64,000 bases of DNA from contig JAZKJV010009780.1 in the NCBI GenBank assembly GCA_037367405.1, positions 1 through 64,000 of the forward strand. The letters are read 5' to 3'. The stretch's first letter is position 1; every line of letters begins with the position of its first letter. The DNA comes from Ottelia alismoides (taxonomy: Eukaryota; Streptophyta; Magnoliopsida; Alismatales; Hydrocharitaceae). The notes under the pieces were generated by a model. It worked only from the letters and a program-made list of their open reading frames with translations, was not told where the DNA came from and searched no databases. Position numbers and translations under genes: made by a program. Positions 1 to 12,537 of the stretch are shown one piece after another.

Positions 1-177
1 TAGCCTCTTCCCTATCCCCAACGTGTTTATATAAATCCTAGCTCAGTGACTTCTGCATGTACATAACTCCTTCTTGCAGCTCTTGATCAAATTAGGATAG
101 ATATAACAATTCATTTTTGAGATTGGGAATTCTCAAAAGAAAGTCATTGCCTACATCAACCTTCCTTATTGGGCCAT

Positions 178-450
178 TCAATCAAATATTGGAGAAGGGT
201 CTCTTGATGGTCGGAGTAGCAATAGGCTAATGCCAGGGAAGAGGGTGATAAACCATCTAAGGATTTCATTCTCAGGCATGCCTCTCTCTCTAAGAAACAG
301 AACAATAGGGAAAGCAACAAGTGTCAAGACGGAAGTTGACAACTTGTGCTGCTTTTGATAAGAATCCCGTAACAATGCAAAGGCCAAGTGAATCTGATAG
401 AGTGAAAGCATAGATATGCTGACTCTATAAAGATAAAAGAATACCCCCAA
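178..450 (-). other. Open frame with hydrophobic segments, unidentified
   Basis: A 90-codon open frame on the minus strand with two hydrophobic stretches, one near residues 1-30 and one near 42-55, separated by basic residues. The pattern could come from an exon of a membrane protein, or could be chance in AT-rich DNA. I recognise no family. No splice sites or neighbouring exons could be placed with confidence. Confidence 0.12.
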
Positions 451-2030
451 AAAATGTCAATGTCTTTCATTTCAGTAAGGGTTTTAATGGCTGCTATCAG
501 GATATTGGCCCTTCTGGACATATTTCCTACTATAGTAAAAAAAAGTCTTTATTTCTAATAGATTATAACATTTCTCATTTGTGTGCATTTTTAAATAATG
601 ATCTCGCTCTGATCTTTTTCTTAATTGGAAAGAGATGTAAGTTGCCTGACCGATAACCATGGAGAGTTGCAACTTCTGACCCTTTTGAAGAGTTGGAGGC
701 CTCATCAGTGGGGTGTCAATCCTTCCCTCCTAGTGTCCACTTTTCTGGCACTCACCGACGAGCTCCCAACGAGGAGGAACCTTCTGGTGTCACCTCAACT
801 ATATATTTAGTGGGACAGCTTTTTTTTCGCAATAAGACCTGGACGATTATACATACCCTCAAGATCTCTCGAGTTTACATCCATCCCTGGTCGAAGTTTC
901 CTTTTTATCTCTCCCTTGTAGCCTTCCCCTGAATTCGTGCAAGTGTGTCCACACCCCTGACACGAGGACGATTTCATGAGCCATGGGGATATGGGGCAGG
1001 GGTATAGCTAGAAAGAGGTTAGTTGGCCACCTTGCTTGCCTGACTGATGGGGTTAGGAAAGGCTACGAGAAAAAATGGTCGAAGATCTGCACTCTGAAGT
1101 TGCTTCCGTCTTAGTGAGTGTCCTTCGTTTAGGTGTTTCGGAATCACTAATTCATGGGTGGTTTGAGGGAAGACTTCTAACACCTTTACCCGAATGATAT
1201 ACCTCGCTTTTACTGAATCCCTCGCCCTCCCTCGGTGGGTGAGACGGGATGCTTTTTGATTAGTCTTGGTAGCCAGATGACACAGGAAAGTGATTTTTCA
1301 TATTTTTAAGATTTTAAAATGACAAAAATAGAAGAAAAATCAAATAGTGAATAGACATGAATATTTTGTAATTTAAAACTTAATAATGAAATAAAAAATT
1401 GCTCGATTTTTTCCTAAAACTATAACAACTTATGTAACAATAGGAAGTGAAATCACATTTTTTAGATTTTTTTTTACAATTTTCTATGATTTTTATAAGA
1501 TTTTAGTATTTTGGAATTTTTTAGAGTTTTAAAATAATTATTTGTAACATTTTCATCGAAAGTAAAATATACAAAAATAAAACTATTCTAAATTTTAGAA
1601 TTTTTGATGTAATATTTGAATTTTTATGAACTTTTCCAATTTCGAATAGTAAAAAATTCAAAGTTTTTGATTTTTTAGTATATAAAATATATGTAAATAT
1701 GGTTAAAAATTTATACTATGAAAAGACACACAACAAGAATATAACAATTTTTATAATTTATTGAAAGTGAAATATTTATTCTAATGATGAGAACAAGCAA
1801 ATAAGTCCAGAATACATGGATTGAAATGTAAATTTTTTATTGGTTTTGCATGAAAAATTAATAAGAAATAAAAATCAAGAGAAATTCACAATTTACCCTA
1901 GTGGTGGGGACTTTTCTGTAATTATTAGAAATATCGGGGGCTTTATTGCAATTTTATCAAAATAATAGCTTTCCTTATTCTTGTTCCTTCATTCCCAAGC
2001 AAAAGGGAAAGGGGGGGTCCATCCCTTCCA
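451..2030. other. Intergenic, no gene recognised
   Basis: Bases 600-1250 are of mixed composition with only short open frames on either strand. Bases 1260-1980 are strongly AT-rich with many A/T runs and no frame of note. I see no LTR, tRNA-like or transposase signature. Confidence 0.4.
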
Positions 2031-2780
2031 TTCTTTTATCCTGACCCATGCCAACTCGAGGGCGGCGATGCGGCTACAGATTTGGCGAAGGTGCGGAGGG
2101 GGTTCGCTCTAGTAGAGGATTTAAGTGACAGAGTTTCTTCGAGAGGAGTGTCGACGTTCGAGTGTTCCGGCATTGTCATTGATGGAGGTTGGCACTTGTT
2201 GGTAGAGGTGGACTTCACAGTCAAACTATTTCGGTTGAGGGAAATGGCGGTCGGCAAAGGTCTCCTTCGTCAAGGTTCGGTCCACAGAGGGGGCTTCAGG
2301 CGATGGAGCTAGGTGGTGGATGGATCTTCAAGAGTCAAAGGCGACGGCTAGGGGTGACACACACCCCAACGACGACGATGATGATCAAGGTGGATGACGA
2401 GGTTGATCAGTGGAGGATTTCCACAGGAGATCGATGAGGGCTCCGGGATGCTCTAGGTGGAGGTGTTCACGGTGTGTATTTGCATCTGTTCAGGTGAGGT
2501 AATGATCGGGGAAGTCACGGAGGTACATGATCTTTTGCATTGAAGGCGCTGATGATGGCGATGGTGGTGTTGTGGTTCTTGTGCAAATGACAGTCAATGG
2601 CGATTGCTCCAGGCTGCGATAGGGTCGCACAAGTTTCACTATAGGAGTGGCTGCTAAGGGCATCCAAGAAGTCTTTTGTAATTTTTTCCATTTTTTCTTT
2701 TTTTTTAAGAATAGCAACTGACGCTTTTTTGTATATTTTACATGGACATGTGTACTTGCGATAAAATAGAATACAAACAT
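2031..2780. other. GC-richer patch, unidentified
   Basis: About 750 bases noticeably richer in G and C than their surroundings, with overlapping short open frames on both strands (for example plus 2082-2312, plus 2189-2437 and minus 2490-2780). None matches a family I know. The abrupt composition change resembles the GC-rich inserts in elements A and B further along, so it may be a decayed gene fragment, but nothing in the sequence proves that. Confidence 0.2.
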
Positions 2781-3455
2781 CTTGAGTACGACATCTTAGT
2801 CAGAAAAAATGAAACATGTAAGTGGATGCAGATACTATAAGGCGGACGGATGGATCCGGCGACCGTGCATGGTCAGAGGTGGGGTGGTTGTGTGAGGTAG
2901 AATGGAAATGTAGAGATCACGAATACATGGATGATCAAATCAGTTCGAAGGTGGATCGGATCATTTCGAGTAATGATTAGCAGCTATTAACTATTATTAC
3001 ATATGTAAACAAAATGACTATGACATAAAAACTAAAGTTAACCTAAAATATCTAGATGAAAGATAGAGAAATAAAGGGATGTGGATCTCTTCGTGGGAGC
3101 AGATGAATGTCATAATGGCCTCGATGAAGATCACCTTGTTGTAACTGAATGGGTTAGAGGTTTTGGCACCTTCTACCACATGATTGATCTTGAAGATTAG
3201 GCTCCTCTTACCAAAGGATTGATCAAGTTGGAATGAGGGAGGTGGGAGGCCAAACAAATAGAAAAAGAATTTGTGAATTTCAAAAAGGAATAATGGAGAG
3301 GAGAAAAGGAAAGATGTTCATGGTAAAGCTAAATTAATAAATAAAATAATATTCGAAATTATATTTGCTAAAATAATAATATATACTAATAACTTAATAA
3401 ACCACCTTAATGGTGGATTAATTAAGGAATTTAATAAATTTATATATATATATAT
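2781..3455. other. Intergenic, ending in a short (TA)n tract
   Basis: AT-rich DNA. A 79-codon minus-strand frame (3018-3257) is open but unrecognised. The stretch ends in a (TA)n run at 3441-3455 into which the MITE M1a is inserted. Confidence 0.3.
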
Positions 3456-3829
3456 GGAAAAAATGGGGCTGCCCCCTGGGGGCAGCCACGCCCATTTTAC
3501 GGCGTTTTTTATTTTTTTTTTGAAAATAAAAACCATGTTATTCATCCATTATCTCCTCCTATATGCTATTCGAATTTTGTCAGAAATAGAGACTCCTACG
3601 GCCTCCATCTCTATGGTATCGATTTAAAAAAATCATGTTACCGTTAAAAAATTACTGTCCGGATGGAGGCCGTAGGAGTCTCTGTTCTGACGAAATTCGA
3701 GTGGTATATAGGAGAGATATAGGGATGAATGTACATGATGTTATTTTTCAAAAAAAAATAAAAAAATCTACCAAAATAACGTGGGGGCAGCCTTGTTGAC
3801 TGCCCCTAGGGGGCAGCCACATATGACCC
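3456..3829. mobile_element. MITE M1a, palindromic, in a (TA)n tract
   Basis: A 374 bp near-palindrome flanked on both sides by (TA)n. The arms pair over roughly 160 bases: ACTCCTACGGCCTCCATC in the left arm (near 3590) and its complement GATGGAGGCCGTAGGAGT in the right arm (near 3664). The loop holds ACCGTTAAAAAATTACTGTC. The ends are G/C-rich, with GGGGCTGCCCC on the left and GGGGGCAGCC on the right. Related copies lie at 31044, 31832, 36054 and 38376, which establishes a family. There is no coding capacity, so it is non-autonomous. Confidence 0.85.
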
Positions 3830-4797
3830 TATATATATATGGTATATTATTTACTTAAATTAATACATAGAAATATTTTCGTCATTTTATTAGATTAAAT
3901 AATAATGGTTAGTTATTTGATTTTTTGTGGTGCTTATTTAAGGAAATTAATTATATACACATAATATATACATATGGTACATTATAAAATTAGTTAAATC
4001 TGGAAATTATGTTATTTTATGTTTTATAATTTTTTTATTTTTATTTTAATTGAAAATAATTATTTAAAAAATATTTACAATTATTTAAAAATATATTATG
4101 TATAATAATAAATATGAAAAAATGAATATAGTAATAAATGGTAAAATTACAAAAACCACCCTAGAAAACTATCTTTCAAACCGCAACTTCTAAAATTATG
4201 AAACCACTGTCATTTTAAAGATAAATAATTTAAAATTTGATGGAAGTGAGTTTGATCCAATTTGACTTCATATGGGGCTATAATTGATCTTTCAATTATC
4301 CGTTTACAACTTTTTCCTAAATGTGATTACTTTTATTCTCTACATGATTTTATTTTACAATTATTTTTTAATATTTTAGAAAGCATTTTTTACAACTTCC
4401 ATTAAGAAAATTATTTAATTTGAGGTCAATTTATGGACAAATAGAATAGTGTAAGTTTTATATAAATATATAAATTCAAAAGTATTTACATAATAATTTT
4501 TTAGATTTCTGATTAAAGACACTATCTCCCCTTACTTTATCCTGATCGTTCTGGTCAAGGCTTGACCTTTCTCGAGGTTCGAGTCAGCCTGTATCTATTG
4601 CATATATACAATATTTTATTTTATTTATTTTTTCTTTATTTACTTATTTATTTATTTTAGGTTAAAATAATAATAAATGTACAATATTTACACACAGAAG
4701 CATGTTAGTTAGAATATGAATTTATTTATATATACATGTGTTTTATAAGGGATTTAAGCTAAAATAAATAAATAAAGATGATGAAATGGAGATTCAT
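3830..4797. other. AT-rich intergenic DNA
   Basis: Very AT-rich, beginning with the right-hand (TA)n flank of M1a. Only short open frames and poly-A/T runs are visible. It lies beyond the 3' end of the gypsy element G1 and could contain its decayed 3' LTR, but I found no matching partner on the other side. Confidence 0.4.
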
Positions 4798-4956
4798 CAT
4801 CCCCCTATACTTAAGGTCAATTAATCCTAAGAATAACATACTATATTCTACATATTGGGAGGGTCGAGGGTAACGAATAAACAAATAATCGGCTCAGCTT
4901 GTATCCCCCTATACTTAGATTGAAATATTCCTAAGTATAGAAATATTCAACTTCCT
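4798..4956 (-). repeat. Two polypurine-tract-like motifs at the 3' end of G1
   Basis: On the minus strand the motif AAGTATAGGGGGAT occurs twice, at about 4800 and 4900, just downstream of the last integrase codons of G1. A purine-rich tract next to a TG dinucleotide (GGGGGA-TGATGAATC) is what precedes a 3' LTR. No second LTR copy was found, so the LTR boundary is unproven. Confidence 0.4.
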
Positions 4957-6023
4957 TGAGAATAGTTTGAGCTTTGCATCAAACAACCAAACCTTCTGAC
5001 CATGTGTGAAAGTCTTGTAGCGGATGTGCCTGTCGTGCCACTTCTTGACCTTCTCCTTGTACATCAAGTTGTTGTCATATGCATACTCACAAAATTCAAG
5101 GAGTCACTTCAGATCCATCTTTTTATTCTTTCCGACCTTCTTACAATCCAAATTACATATATTAATGCCCACAAAGATTTGTGAAATAGTTCTGCAGGAA
5201 AAAGATATGGCTTGGCGTATACCATGCGATAGGGAGACAATCCTAGAGGTGACTTGGAGGTAGTCCCATAGGCTAAAAGAACATAATCAAGCAACTGTGA
5301 CTAGTTCTTTCCTGTCCGGGTGCACAAGTTTCTTCAGAATTGTCTTTATCTCCCTCTTTGAACTTTCGGACATGTCTTGACTGTGGGTGGTACAGAGAGG
5401 CGACACAATGTTCGATGTGGAATTCATGAGTCAGTTCTTCACCTTTCTGTTGAGGAAATGTCTGCCCCCATATGATATGAGAACTTTAGGGATCCCTAAC
5501 CATGCTATGATGTTTTTGCTAAGGAATCCGGTAAAGGGGCGACTGTCGATGACTCAGTTGGGATAGACTTCACCCACGACTCACGTAATCAATAACGACG
5601 AGAATATAATCGAAACCCCTAACTATTAGGGAGAGAGCCCATGAAATCAATGCCCCACACATCAAACATGTCTAATATCTGAATGTGTTTCAAGGGAATC
5701 GTGTCTGTCATTCCAATAGTGCCACCTAGTCTTTGACAATCAGTGGAGTGTTCAACAAAGTATCTTGCATCTTTATATAAAGTCGGCACTAAAGGTCGCA
5801 TTGGAGAATCTCCCAAAGTGGTGTCCTCCTTATTGTATGGCATGACAATGCTCGTGGACACTGTAGACATCCTCCTGGAGAATGCACCTCCTCCAGAGGC
5901 AATTTGTCCCCTCACGAAAGATATAAGGATCCTCCCACGGATTACAATGAGTATCCGATATGAATTTGTGACTCTCAGCTTTTGACAATCTTGTGGAGTC
6001 TTTTTGGATACAAGATGATTCAT
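4957..6023 (-). pseudogene. G1 integrase remnant
   Basis: The N-terminal zinc-binding region is partly preserved, with a DCQRLGG motif; the core begins with the motif WGIDFMG (about 5630-5655), whose Asp is the first catalytic residue. The second half of the core is broken by stops and frame changes between 5619 and 5300. The C-terminal part is readable again at 5294-5109, with motif GLSPYRMVYAKPYLFPAEL. A short piece carrying a KWHDRH motif continues to about 4957. There it ends abruptly against the purine-rich 3' region, so the normal C-terminus of the polyprotein is missing. Confidence 0.82.
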
Positions 6024-7139
6024 AATATCGGTGAACTAGGGGAGCATGGTGACTGACAGAATGGATTCATCTGAGAAAGTTTCTGTAATCTGTTATAAGT
6101 TTTTATCATGAGTATCCAGCTCTGGAAATCTTGATAATTGGTCTGCCCCTACATTTTTAACTCCTATTTATCATGATTTCTAGATCAAATTCAGTAACAG
6201 TGTAGTTCCTCTGATCTTCATCGAGCGTTCTGCTAGCTTAGTGAATAGCAAATGGTAGATTATTTCTTCACTGTACTAGAACTGCACCAATGGTGTACTC
6301 TGATGCATTTGTTATGATATCAAATGGAAGAGACCAATTCGATGGTTGAAGGACAGAGGACTGGGTGATCCATTCTTTCAATTATGTGAAGGTTTGGAGG
6401 ACTCCGTTATCAACACTAAAAAATCTACCTCCTTGCCTAGAAGCTCAGTCAACCGTCGGGAAATTTTGCTAAAATCTTTGATGAATCATCTGGAAAAAAT
6501 TGACGTGCCCTAGAAGTGATCCAACTTGCTTCAAATTTATAAGTGGCTTGATTTGAAATTACTTCTACCTTTGCAGGGTCAACCTCCATGCCATGCTTGG
6601 ATATGACATAGCCCAGAACAATATCTTTTGTCACCATAAAATAGCTCTTCTCCCATGAGAGCACATGGTTCACTTAACAAACATCGCTTCAGTACTCGAT
6701 CTAAGTAAGATAAACATTTATCAAAGCCCTCTCCATAGACCAAGAAATCATCTGTAAAGATCTCGAGAAAATTACCAACCATATCTGCGAAAACTACCAA
6801 CACACATTGGTGGAACATTGTCGGAGCGTTGAACAAATCGAATGACATTATGTGAAAGGCATATGTCCCAAATGGACATGTGAAGATCATCTTCTCTTGA
6901 TTTTCTAGATCTATTGCAACTTGTTTGTGCCCAGAGTATCCATCCAAGAAACAGAAGTATTCATTCGTGGCCAGTCTTTCGATTATTTCATCCATGAAGA
7001 GGAGCAGGAAATGGTACTTCTTGGTCACTAAATTCAATTGTCTGCAATCAACACTAGTGCACCAGGATGTTGGAACTCTTGTTGCGATCTCCTCTCCTTT
7101 GTCATTCTTCACAAGAGTGATCCTGAATTTCTTAGACAC
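6024..7139 (-). pseudogene. G1 reverse transcriptase and RNase H remnant
   Basis: The segment 7139-6579 encodes a recognisable RT core: CFLDGYSGHKQVAI, FTCPFGTYAFHIMSFDL and the catalytic box FTDDF at about 6745-6758, with both catalytic Asp residues present. After a frame break it continues in 6673-6449 with the RT thumb motif KDIVLGYVIS. RNase H is badly decayed; the best remaining trace is an ADQLSRF-type motif near 6145. The enzyme would have copied element RNA into DNA. This copy cannot encode a full-length protein. Confidence 0.85.
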
Positions 7140-8235
7140 AACATGGAGAGGACTCGTCTACTTTGAGTCAAAGATGGGATATATGAATCCCGCATCACAC
7201 CATTTCATGATTTCATTCATCACAACCTCCCTGAGGTTTGGATTCAATCCACATTGAATTTACGAGAAGGCTTGTTGTCTTCTTCAAGGTATATGTGATG
7301 CGAGAATAGTGAGGGGTTGATCCCATGGAGATCAGAAATCTTCCATCCTATTGCCTAGTAGTTTCTTTTTAGAATCTCGAGCAGATGAGATTCTTGTTCC
7401 TCAGTTAGTTGTGAATTGATGATCATAGGGAACATGTTCTGCCTACCTGCAAGGAAGGCATATTTCATGTTCGGTGGAAGTGGCTTGAGCTTGGGTGGTT
7501 CCTGGTTCAACTCGATGGTAACTTTGACTACTTTGCAGGAAGAAAGTGTATGATCTTTCATCTGTAATCTCTAAGTGTATGGATGCACAGAATTCTTCAA
7601 TGATCTAATCTCATTCACAAAAATATTCAATGATGTCCTCTTGCTCAGCCAAAAATAGGATGCCATAAATATATTCATGGGGAAACTCAATGGATATCTC
7701 GTCAGCAAGGACATCTAGAAACTCAACTGTGTTTTCCAAGACTTCCTCTGTGGAGAAGAATTCTTGGCTCTCAATATCACTCATAAACAGATCTATATCA
7801 CATATTCGGCTAAAAAAAGCACAGTCTTCTATTCGCTGCTCTGCTGGCTCACTCTCGTCTAATGTAGGTTCTAACTTATTGGGTACCTGGATCGTCTCAA
7901 TCAGCACCTAGTCGTTGTTCGAATGAAAGGTGATATGCCCAGTACCATAATTCACCACTACTTTAGTTGTTCAAAGGAAAGATTGCTCAAGGATTATCGG
8001 GGTATGCAGAAGAGGAGTTGAGGTGTCCATGTAAAGCACGATGAAGACCGTAGGGAACTGCAATCCCGGAATAGTTATGATGACATCCTCCAAAATCCCT
8101 CTGAGACGTTTAATGGATGTATCTGCAAACAATAAATTCATTCTAGTATACTTTAGCAGTCCCAACCTAAATTCTTTTATCAGTGAAGAAGGCATCAGTT
8201 AATTGAGGATCCACAATTGAGTAGAGTTAGGTCGA
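7140..8235 (-). pseudogene. G1 aspartic protease and linker remnant
   Basis: The protease is recognised from FADTSIKRLRGILEDV and FPTVFIVLYMDT in 8195-7971. The active-site triad region at 8204-8218 reads NCGSS where family members have D-x-G-A-S, so the catalytic Asp codon is replaced by Asn (codon at 8216-8218). A single-base loss at about 8197 shifts the frame directly after it. The linker at 7907-7355 is acidic and ends in a readable pre-RT motif (EEQESHLLEILK). Confidence 0.75.
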
Positions 8236-11098
8236 ACTCCTGATCGAACATCTGGCATTAGACTAGAGGAGTTTCCATATCCTTCTTTTTGATCGGGATA
8301 TTGATGATTGCATTCACTACAGACACAGTGAGAATATGTTTCACATTTCTTTCTCTGGCTTCGCGTCATTGTCGTTTCAAAGTACTTGCCTCTTTAAGAT
8401 CTTTATTGATTCTAGGTATGTACTTGACAGCTTTGAGCAAGGGCGTTTCAAACATAAGATTCTAGATAATCTCAACATGAGGATCATATAAGGCTGATTT
8501 CAATTTTTTATTTTTTGGATTTTCTTAAGGGATCTAGAAATGGAATATTTATAGAATTAAAATAAGTATTAGAAATAGTATTCTTAATTACATCAAAATT
8601 ATTGCCCACATCAGGCTTTATAAATGGATGACTAAAGTGAGTAGGGTCATACATAGATAGGAGGCATCAAAAATCTACAGGCAGGGCTCCATCTGCTGGC
8701 ATCGGATCAAATGCAAGTGCGATCTCCTCCAAGACTGGCTGGTGCTACTACTGCTACTACTGTCGGTGCTATGTTTTTGGCATTTTGTATTTTTTTGATT
8801 TTTTCTATTTTTCTTGATGGTGCTTCTCCTTCCTCTTCTTCCTCACCTAGCCAAGATGTTGGATTGACTGATGCAGAAAATGATAATTCGCATGGCGAAG
8901 CTTTATTATTCCCCTTGCATGTGGCTGATGGTTGTAAGGTCCTACCACTCTTGAGAGTGAAAGCATTATATAAAAACAAATCAAGCATATTTCACTCTAT
9001 TACACTAGCTAGAACATCACAAACTAATTGCTCTTTCTTCCTAATATTACTGGGTTTTGCCTCCACTTATGCAGGAATAAAGGTCTTCGCGATGGTCATG
9101 TCATCAAGTTTCTAGCTCATCTCTGCTAGGATTCTTACTAGTTGAGCTAGACAATCCAAGGTAGGGTTTGTTAGAGGGGCAACCTTTGATGAGTCAATGT
9201 GCTGGCCATGCTGGTGTTGGAACTGGTTTAGGGGCTACTTTGCGACTGCTAAGGATAGTACTGAGGAGAGCGTTGGTATTATTGGTGCTGCTGAGGAGCT
9301 TGGTTCTGATATGGAACAACCATGTACTGTTGATTAGGCTAGTAGGACCTGTACTGTAGTTGTTTGTACCAGTTTTCTCTCCTATTGCCATTGTATAGCA
9401 AAGACTGTTGGTGGTACCGAGGATGATTCTGGACAAATCTCCCTCCTTGTTGCAGAGGGGACTAACGAGTGCTTGATTGCTAGCGTTGTTGGGATCTTCT
9501 TGGATGGGATGGTTGTCGTTCATTTTCCCATATGTCGTTCACCTCTTGAATAAGGGGTGGTTGAGGGAAACATGGATCCTAGATGGGCTGGGGCTCAGGA
9601 TGGTAGACTACCAGCTGCTGCTACGGAGGTGATGGTTCTAGGGCTTGCATGTTGTGTACGTGTTGAACTGTTGGTTGTGGTTGACTTGACTAAGGAGGTT
9701 GTCGTGATGCTTTCTCCTTCATCTCATCTGATTTGGGGCCAATGCAAACACCAAATTATTGGAGCTGATTGTGCTGACCAGTTGATCCAGCTGCTTGGTG
9801 ATATGATCTAATTTGTCCAGATTCCGTGTCCTTTGTTCGATCATAGCAAGTTTTTAAGATCCTATGATCGTTTCTTGATAATATCCACCTTGGATAGGTG
9901 GTTCGCTATGATGCTCAAGTTGGATCTCTCATCCTTGTCCAACTCATGGGAAGATGCCATATGGACTGGCTTCTGAAGATTGTTGGGCTGGCACTGATAG
10001 GCACGAGCCAATGACAAATCGGCCTCTCCTTCGGCCAACTCTTCAAATATCTGCCAGACGATGTCCTCATCCTTATTGAAATGTGAACCACTACACACAG
10101 CATCTATGAGCTTCTATCTCTCAAATTTAAGTCCCCCGAAGAAATGTTGGACCAGGACGGTCCTAAGGATGTCATGATGGGGACATTTCTCTAGTAACTC
10201 TGTAACCCTCTCCCATGCCTCATGGATGGATTCATGAGTGGCTTGGGTGAAGTTTGCTATGAGGGAACACATATTATTAATTCATTGAAAGGGGTAGTAC
10301 TTGTGTAGGAAGGCATACTAAAGTTCTTCCCATGCTGTAACGACCTTCCCCAAGTCGTTGATCCAATGAAGGGCCTTGTCCTAGATACTAAATGGGAATA
10401 TTGTCATCTTGACTACTCCTAACGGTATGTTAGGGTAGTGCATTGTACCACAAATGTGCTTGAACTGTTGCAGGTGGATATATGGTTCCTCATTTGTGTT
10501 TCCATGGAAGCTAGGTAGGAGCACCGAGAGTTGAGACTTTAACTAAAAATGTGCATGGATCGTTGGAATCTAGATCCATTTTGTGACTTGTACAGATCCA
10601 GGGTTGTACGTCTCTTTGAGAGTCAGCTTGGTTTGCTCCTCTCTTGGCACATTTACCGGGCCTGCACGGCCTCCACATTCTCCACCTCCTTCTCCTCCTC
10701 CTCCTCCTAATGGGTTTGCTCTTCCTCTCCTCAAGTCATTAAGCATGTCCTAGAAGGTGACCTGGGCCAATGACTGGTCAGTGAGCTATTGTTGTATCGC
10801 ATGGATGGAGGAGAGAAGTTGTACATTTTTTCATTTTGACCCGGTTGACCCTGCTCTGGTTGTGCCCGTGGTGGGTGTTGTTGTCCCTTCCCTTTTCCTC
10901 TAGAACCATCTCTGTGTCTATTTCTGACTCTGAATTCGAGAGAATCTTTGGCTGCAAATCAAGCACATGATCTGGACATGGAATGATGCCTCGATTTATC
11001 TGAATTGAAACACTAGATGTAGATAATCGTTCTGTGTTAATGTCAACACATAATTTCATTATGTATGGTGAGGTGTAAGGAGTGAAATCAATGGCCAT
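8236..11098 (-). pseudogene. G1 gag remnant
   Basis: Gag packages element RNA into virus-like particles. The core homology is clear between about 10330 and 9862, with motifs HEAWERVTELL, KCPHHDILRTVL, QHFFGGLKFER and a stop near FER. This is followed by KLIDAVCSGSHFNKDEDIV. A Gln/Asn/Tyr-rich tail (9523-9194) leads to the LKSGRTLQP motif and an acidic-basic linker in 8988-8707. The first Met of the longest N-terminal frame is at 11098, but the true start is uncertain. Multiple stops make this a pseudogene. Confidence 0.78.
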
Positions 11099-12537
11099 CC
11101 GAAAATGGCAAAGTTTTGGACAAGAATGATCTCGGATTATTGGAGAATATGGGGAGTCTGGATATTAGTTCACGTAGTTTGTACCAGGTTCTCAGGAGTC
11201 GCCCTGAATTATTGGAGAAGATGAGCACATGGAATCTATGTAGGTGTCAGTGGGGTCTCGACCAAGCCATCCATGTATCACCATCTCGAAGGTCAAGAGG
11301 AGACCGAGAATGGAAGAATGATACAGAGGTCAAACAAGGAATAACATGAGTATAAAACAGTAGAGAGCTCTAAATGAGCAGGCGGTCACATAGATTAAAT
11401 TAAAAAAAACATAAAATGTGCAAGATTGATCTTTGAATCTTTATGTAGTTCAAACAAACACAAACATCGATGGATTCACCCACTCAATACATATGAAGCT
11501 GTTAGAGTTTGACTATTTTTATTTTGTTTCAAATTTATTATTATTTTTAGACAATTTTATAACAAGTCCTTAAGTATGCTAACCCTATCGGAGTGTCCCT
11601 ACTGCTAGGAAAGCTTCCCATACTTTTTCCACTTCCTTTATAACCTATGATCTGCATACTGAAAGGTCCTTGATCTCATACCAGGGAGGCTACTCAACCA
11701 ACGAAATAGAGATGGAAGATGATAGGAGAAACAAATATTTCGGACCTCGCTCGTATTGGAATCACCAGTGAGTGTGAAAGTACCTGCTCGGATGCAAACC
11801 GATGAAATAGACACACATGTGAGGGCGTATCCTAAGCTCAATATTTCAGACCATGTCAGACGCTCCACAAAGGCAGGAACATCGTGTTCGACGAGGTCGT
11901 ACTCGATCACGTATGATAGAAGCACCAATACTTCACCAACCCATGCGATAATCACGGCACCGTAGATCGGGATTTGGGCTCTTATCCTTAGCGGGTCGCA
12001 TCTCACTCTATCTAGAATGTACCTGAAAACAAAGTGGTCTTAATAAACCCCAAAGAATGAATGGTTCATTACGAATTTTAATGAAGGTCAAGTTTATTTT
12101 GCAGTCACTTTTTTAATCTTTGGGGTTTTCAATTTTTTGAGTATTTATTAGAGAAAGCCACATAACATTTTTTATATTTTTACTTTATGTCCTAAGTGAT
12201 ATAATCATAAGGGGAGAGGACAAAAAAGATGTACAAGTTTTCACTAAGATGGAAATCTCTTCTTAGTGACTAATGATATACGCAAACATAGAATTACTTA
12301 CAATGCTTCCCGGCTCTCTCCACACATAATGCGATGCAAAATTGAAATAATACACTATATGGCGATATGCAAAAGTGAGAATACATCCTAAACAATAGTT
12401 GTTATTATCAGGAAGAACCGAACGCTAATTATTCAAAAGTGAGATCCGAAATTATGATCTCTGAAGTGCATCAGTACCCGCCACAATGGATGTTTGCAAG
12501 CAATGTGTAACACCTCTCGGCACTCTTTCTCATCGTC
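11099..12537. other. Presumed G1 leader and unassigned DNA
   Basis: Upstream (minus-strand sense) of G1 gag. I looked for a primer binding site and a 5' LTR matching the region below 4957 and found neither. Apart from the unexplained minus-strand frame at 11638-12006, the stretch is AT-rich with no recognisable gene. Confidence 0.35.
11638..12006 (-). other. Orphan 122-codon open frame
   Basis: A minus-strand open frame of 122 codons starting MRCDPLRIRAQIPIYG and ending at a stop at 11638. It has a hydrophobic patch at about residues 14-32, an acidic middle and a Ser/Arg-rich end. I recognise no family. It lies upstream of G1 gag in the same orientation, so it could be part of a gypsy leader or an extra ORF of the element. 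It could equally be chance. Confidence 0.2.

Larger units (their letters stand above)
4957..11098 (-). mobile_element. Ty3/gypsy retrotransposon G1 (Athila/Tat-like), decayed
   Basis: Reading the minus strand from 11098 down to 4957, the domains appear in the order gag, protease, reverse transcriptase, RNase H, integrase, which is the Ty3/gypsy order. The gag tail with an LKSGRTL-type motif and the integrase motif WGIDFMG are typical of the non-chromoviral Athila/Tat branch. The whole frame is broken by many stops and frameshifts. Neither an LTR pair nor a primer binding site could be identified, so the outer limits are only those of the recognisable coding remnant. Confidence 0.85.

Noticed and set aside
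8711..9115. Plus-strand 134-codon frame with a signal-peptide-like start
   Set aside because: It overlaps antisense the G1 gag tail, whose LKSGRTLQP motif identifies the minus strand as the coding one.
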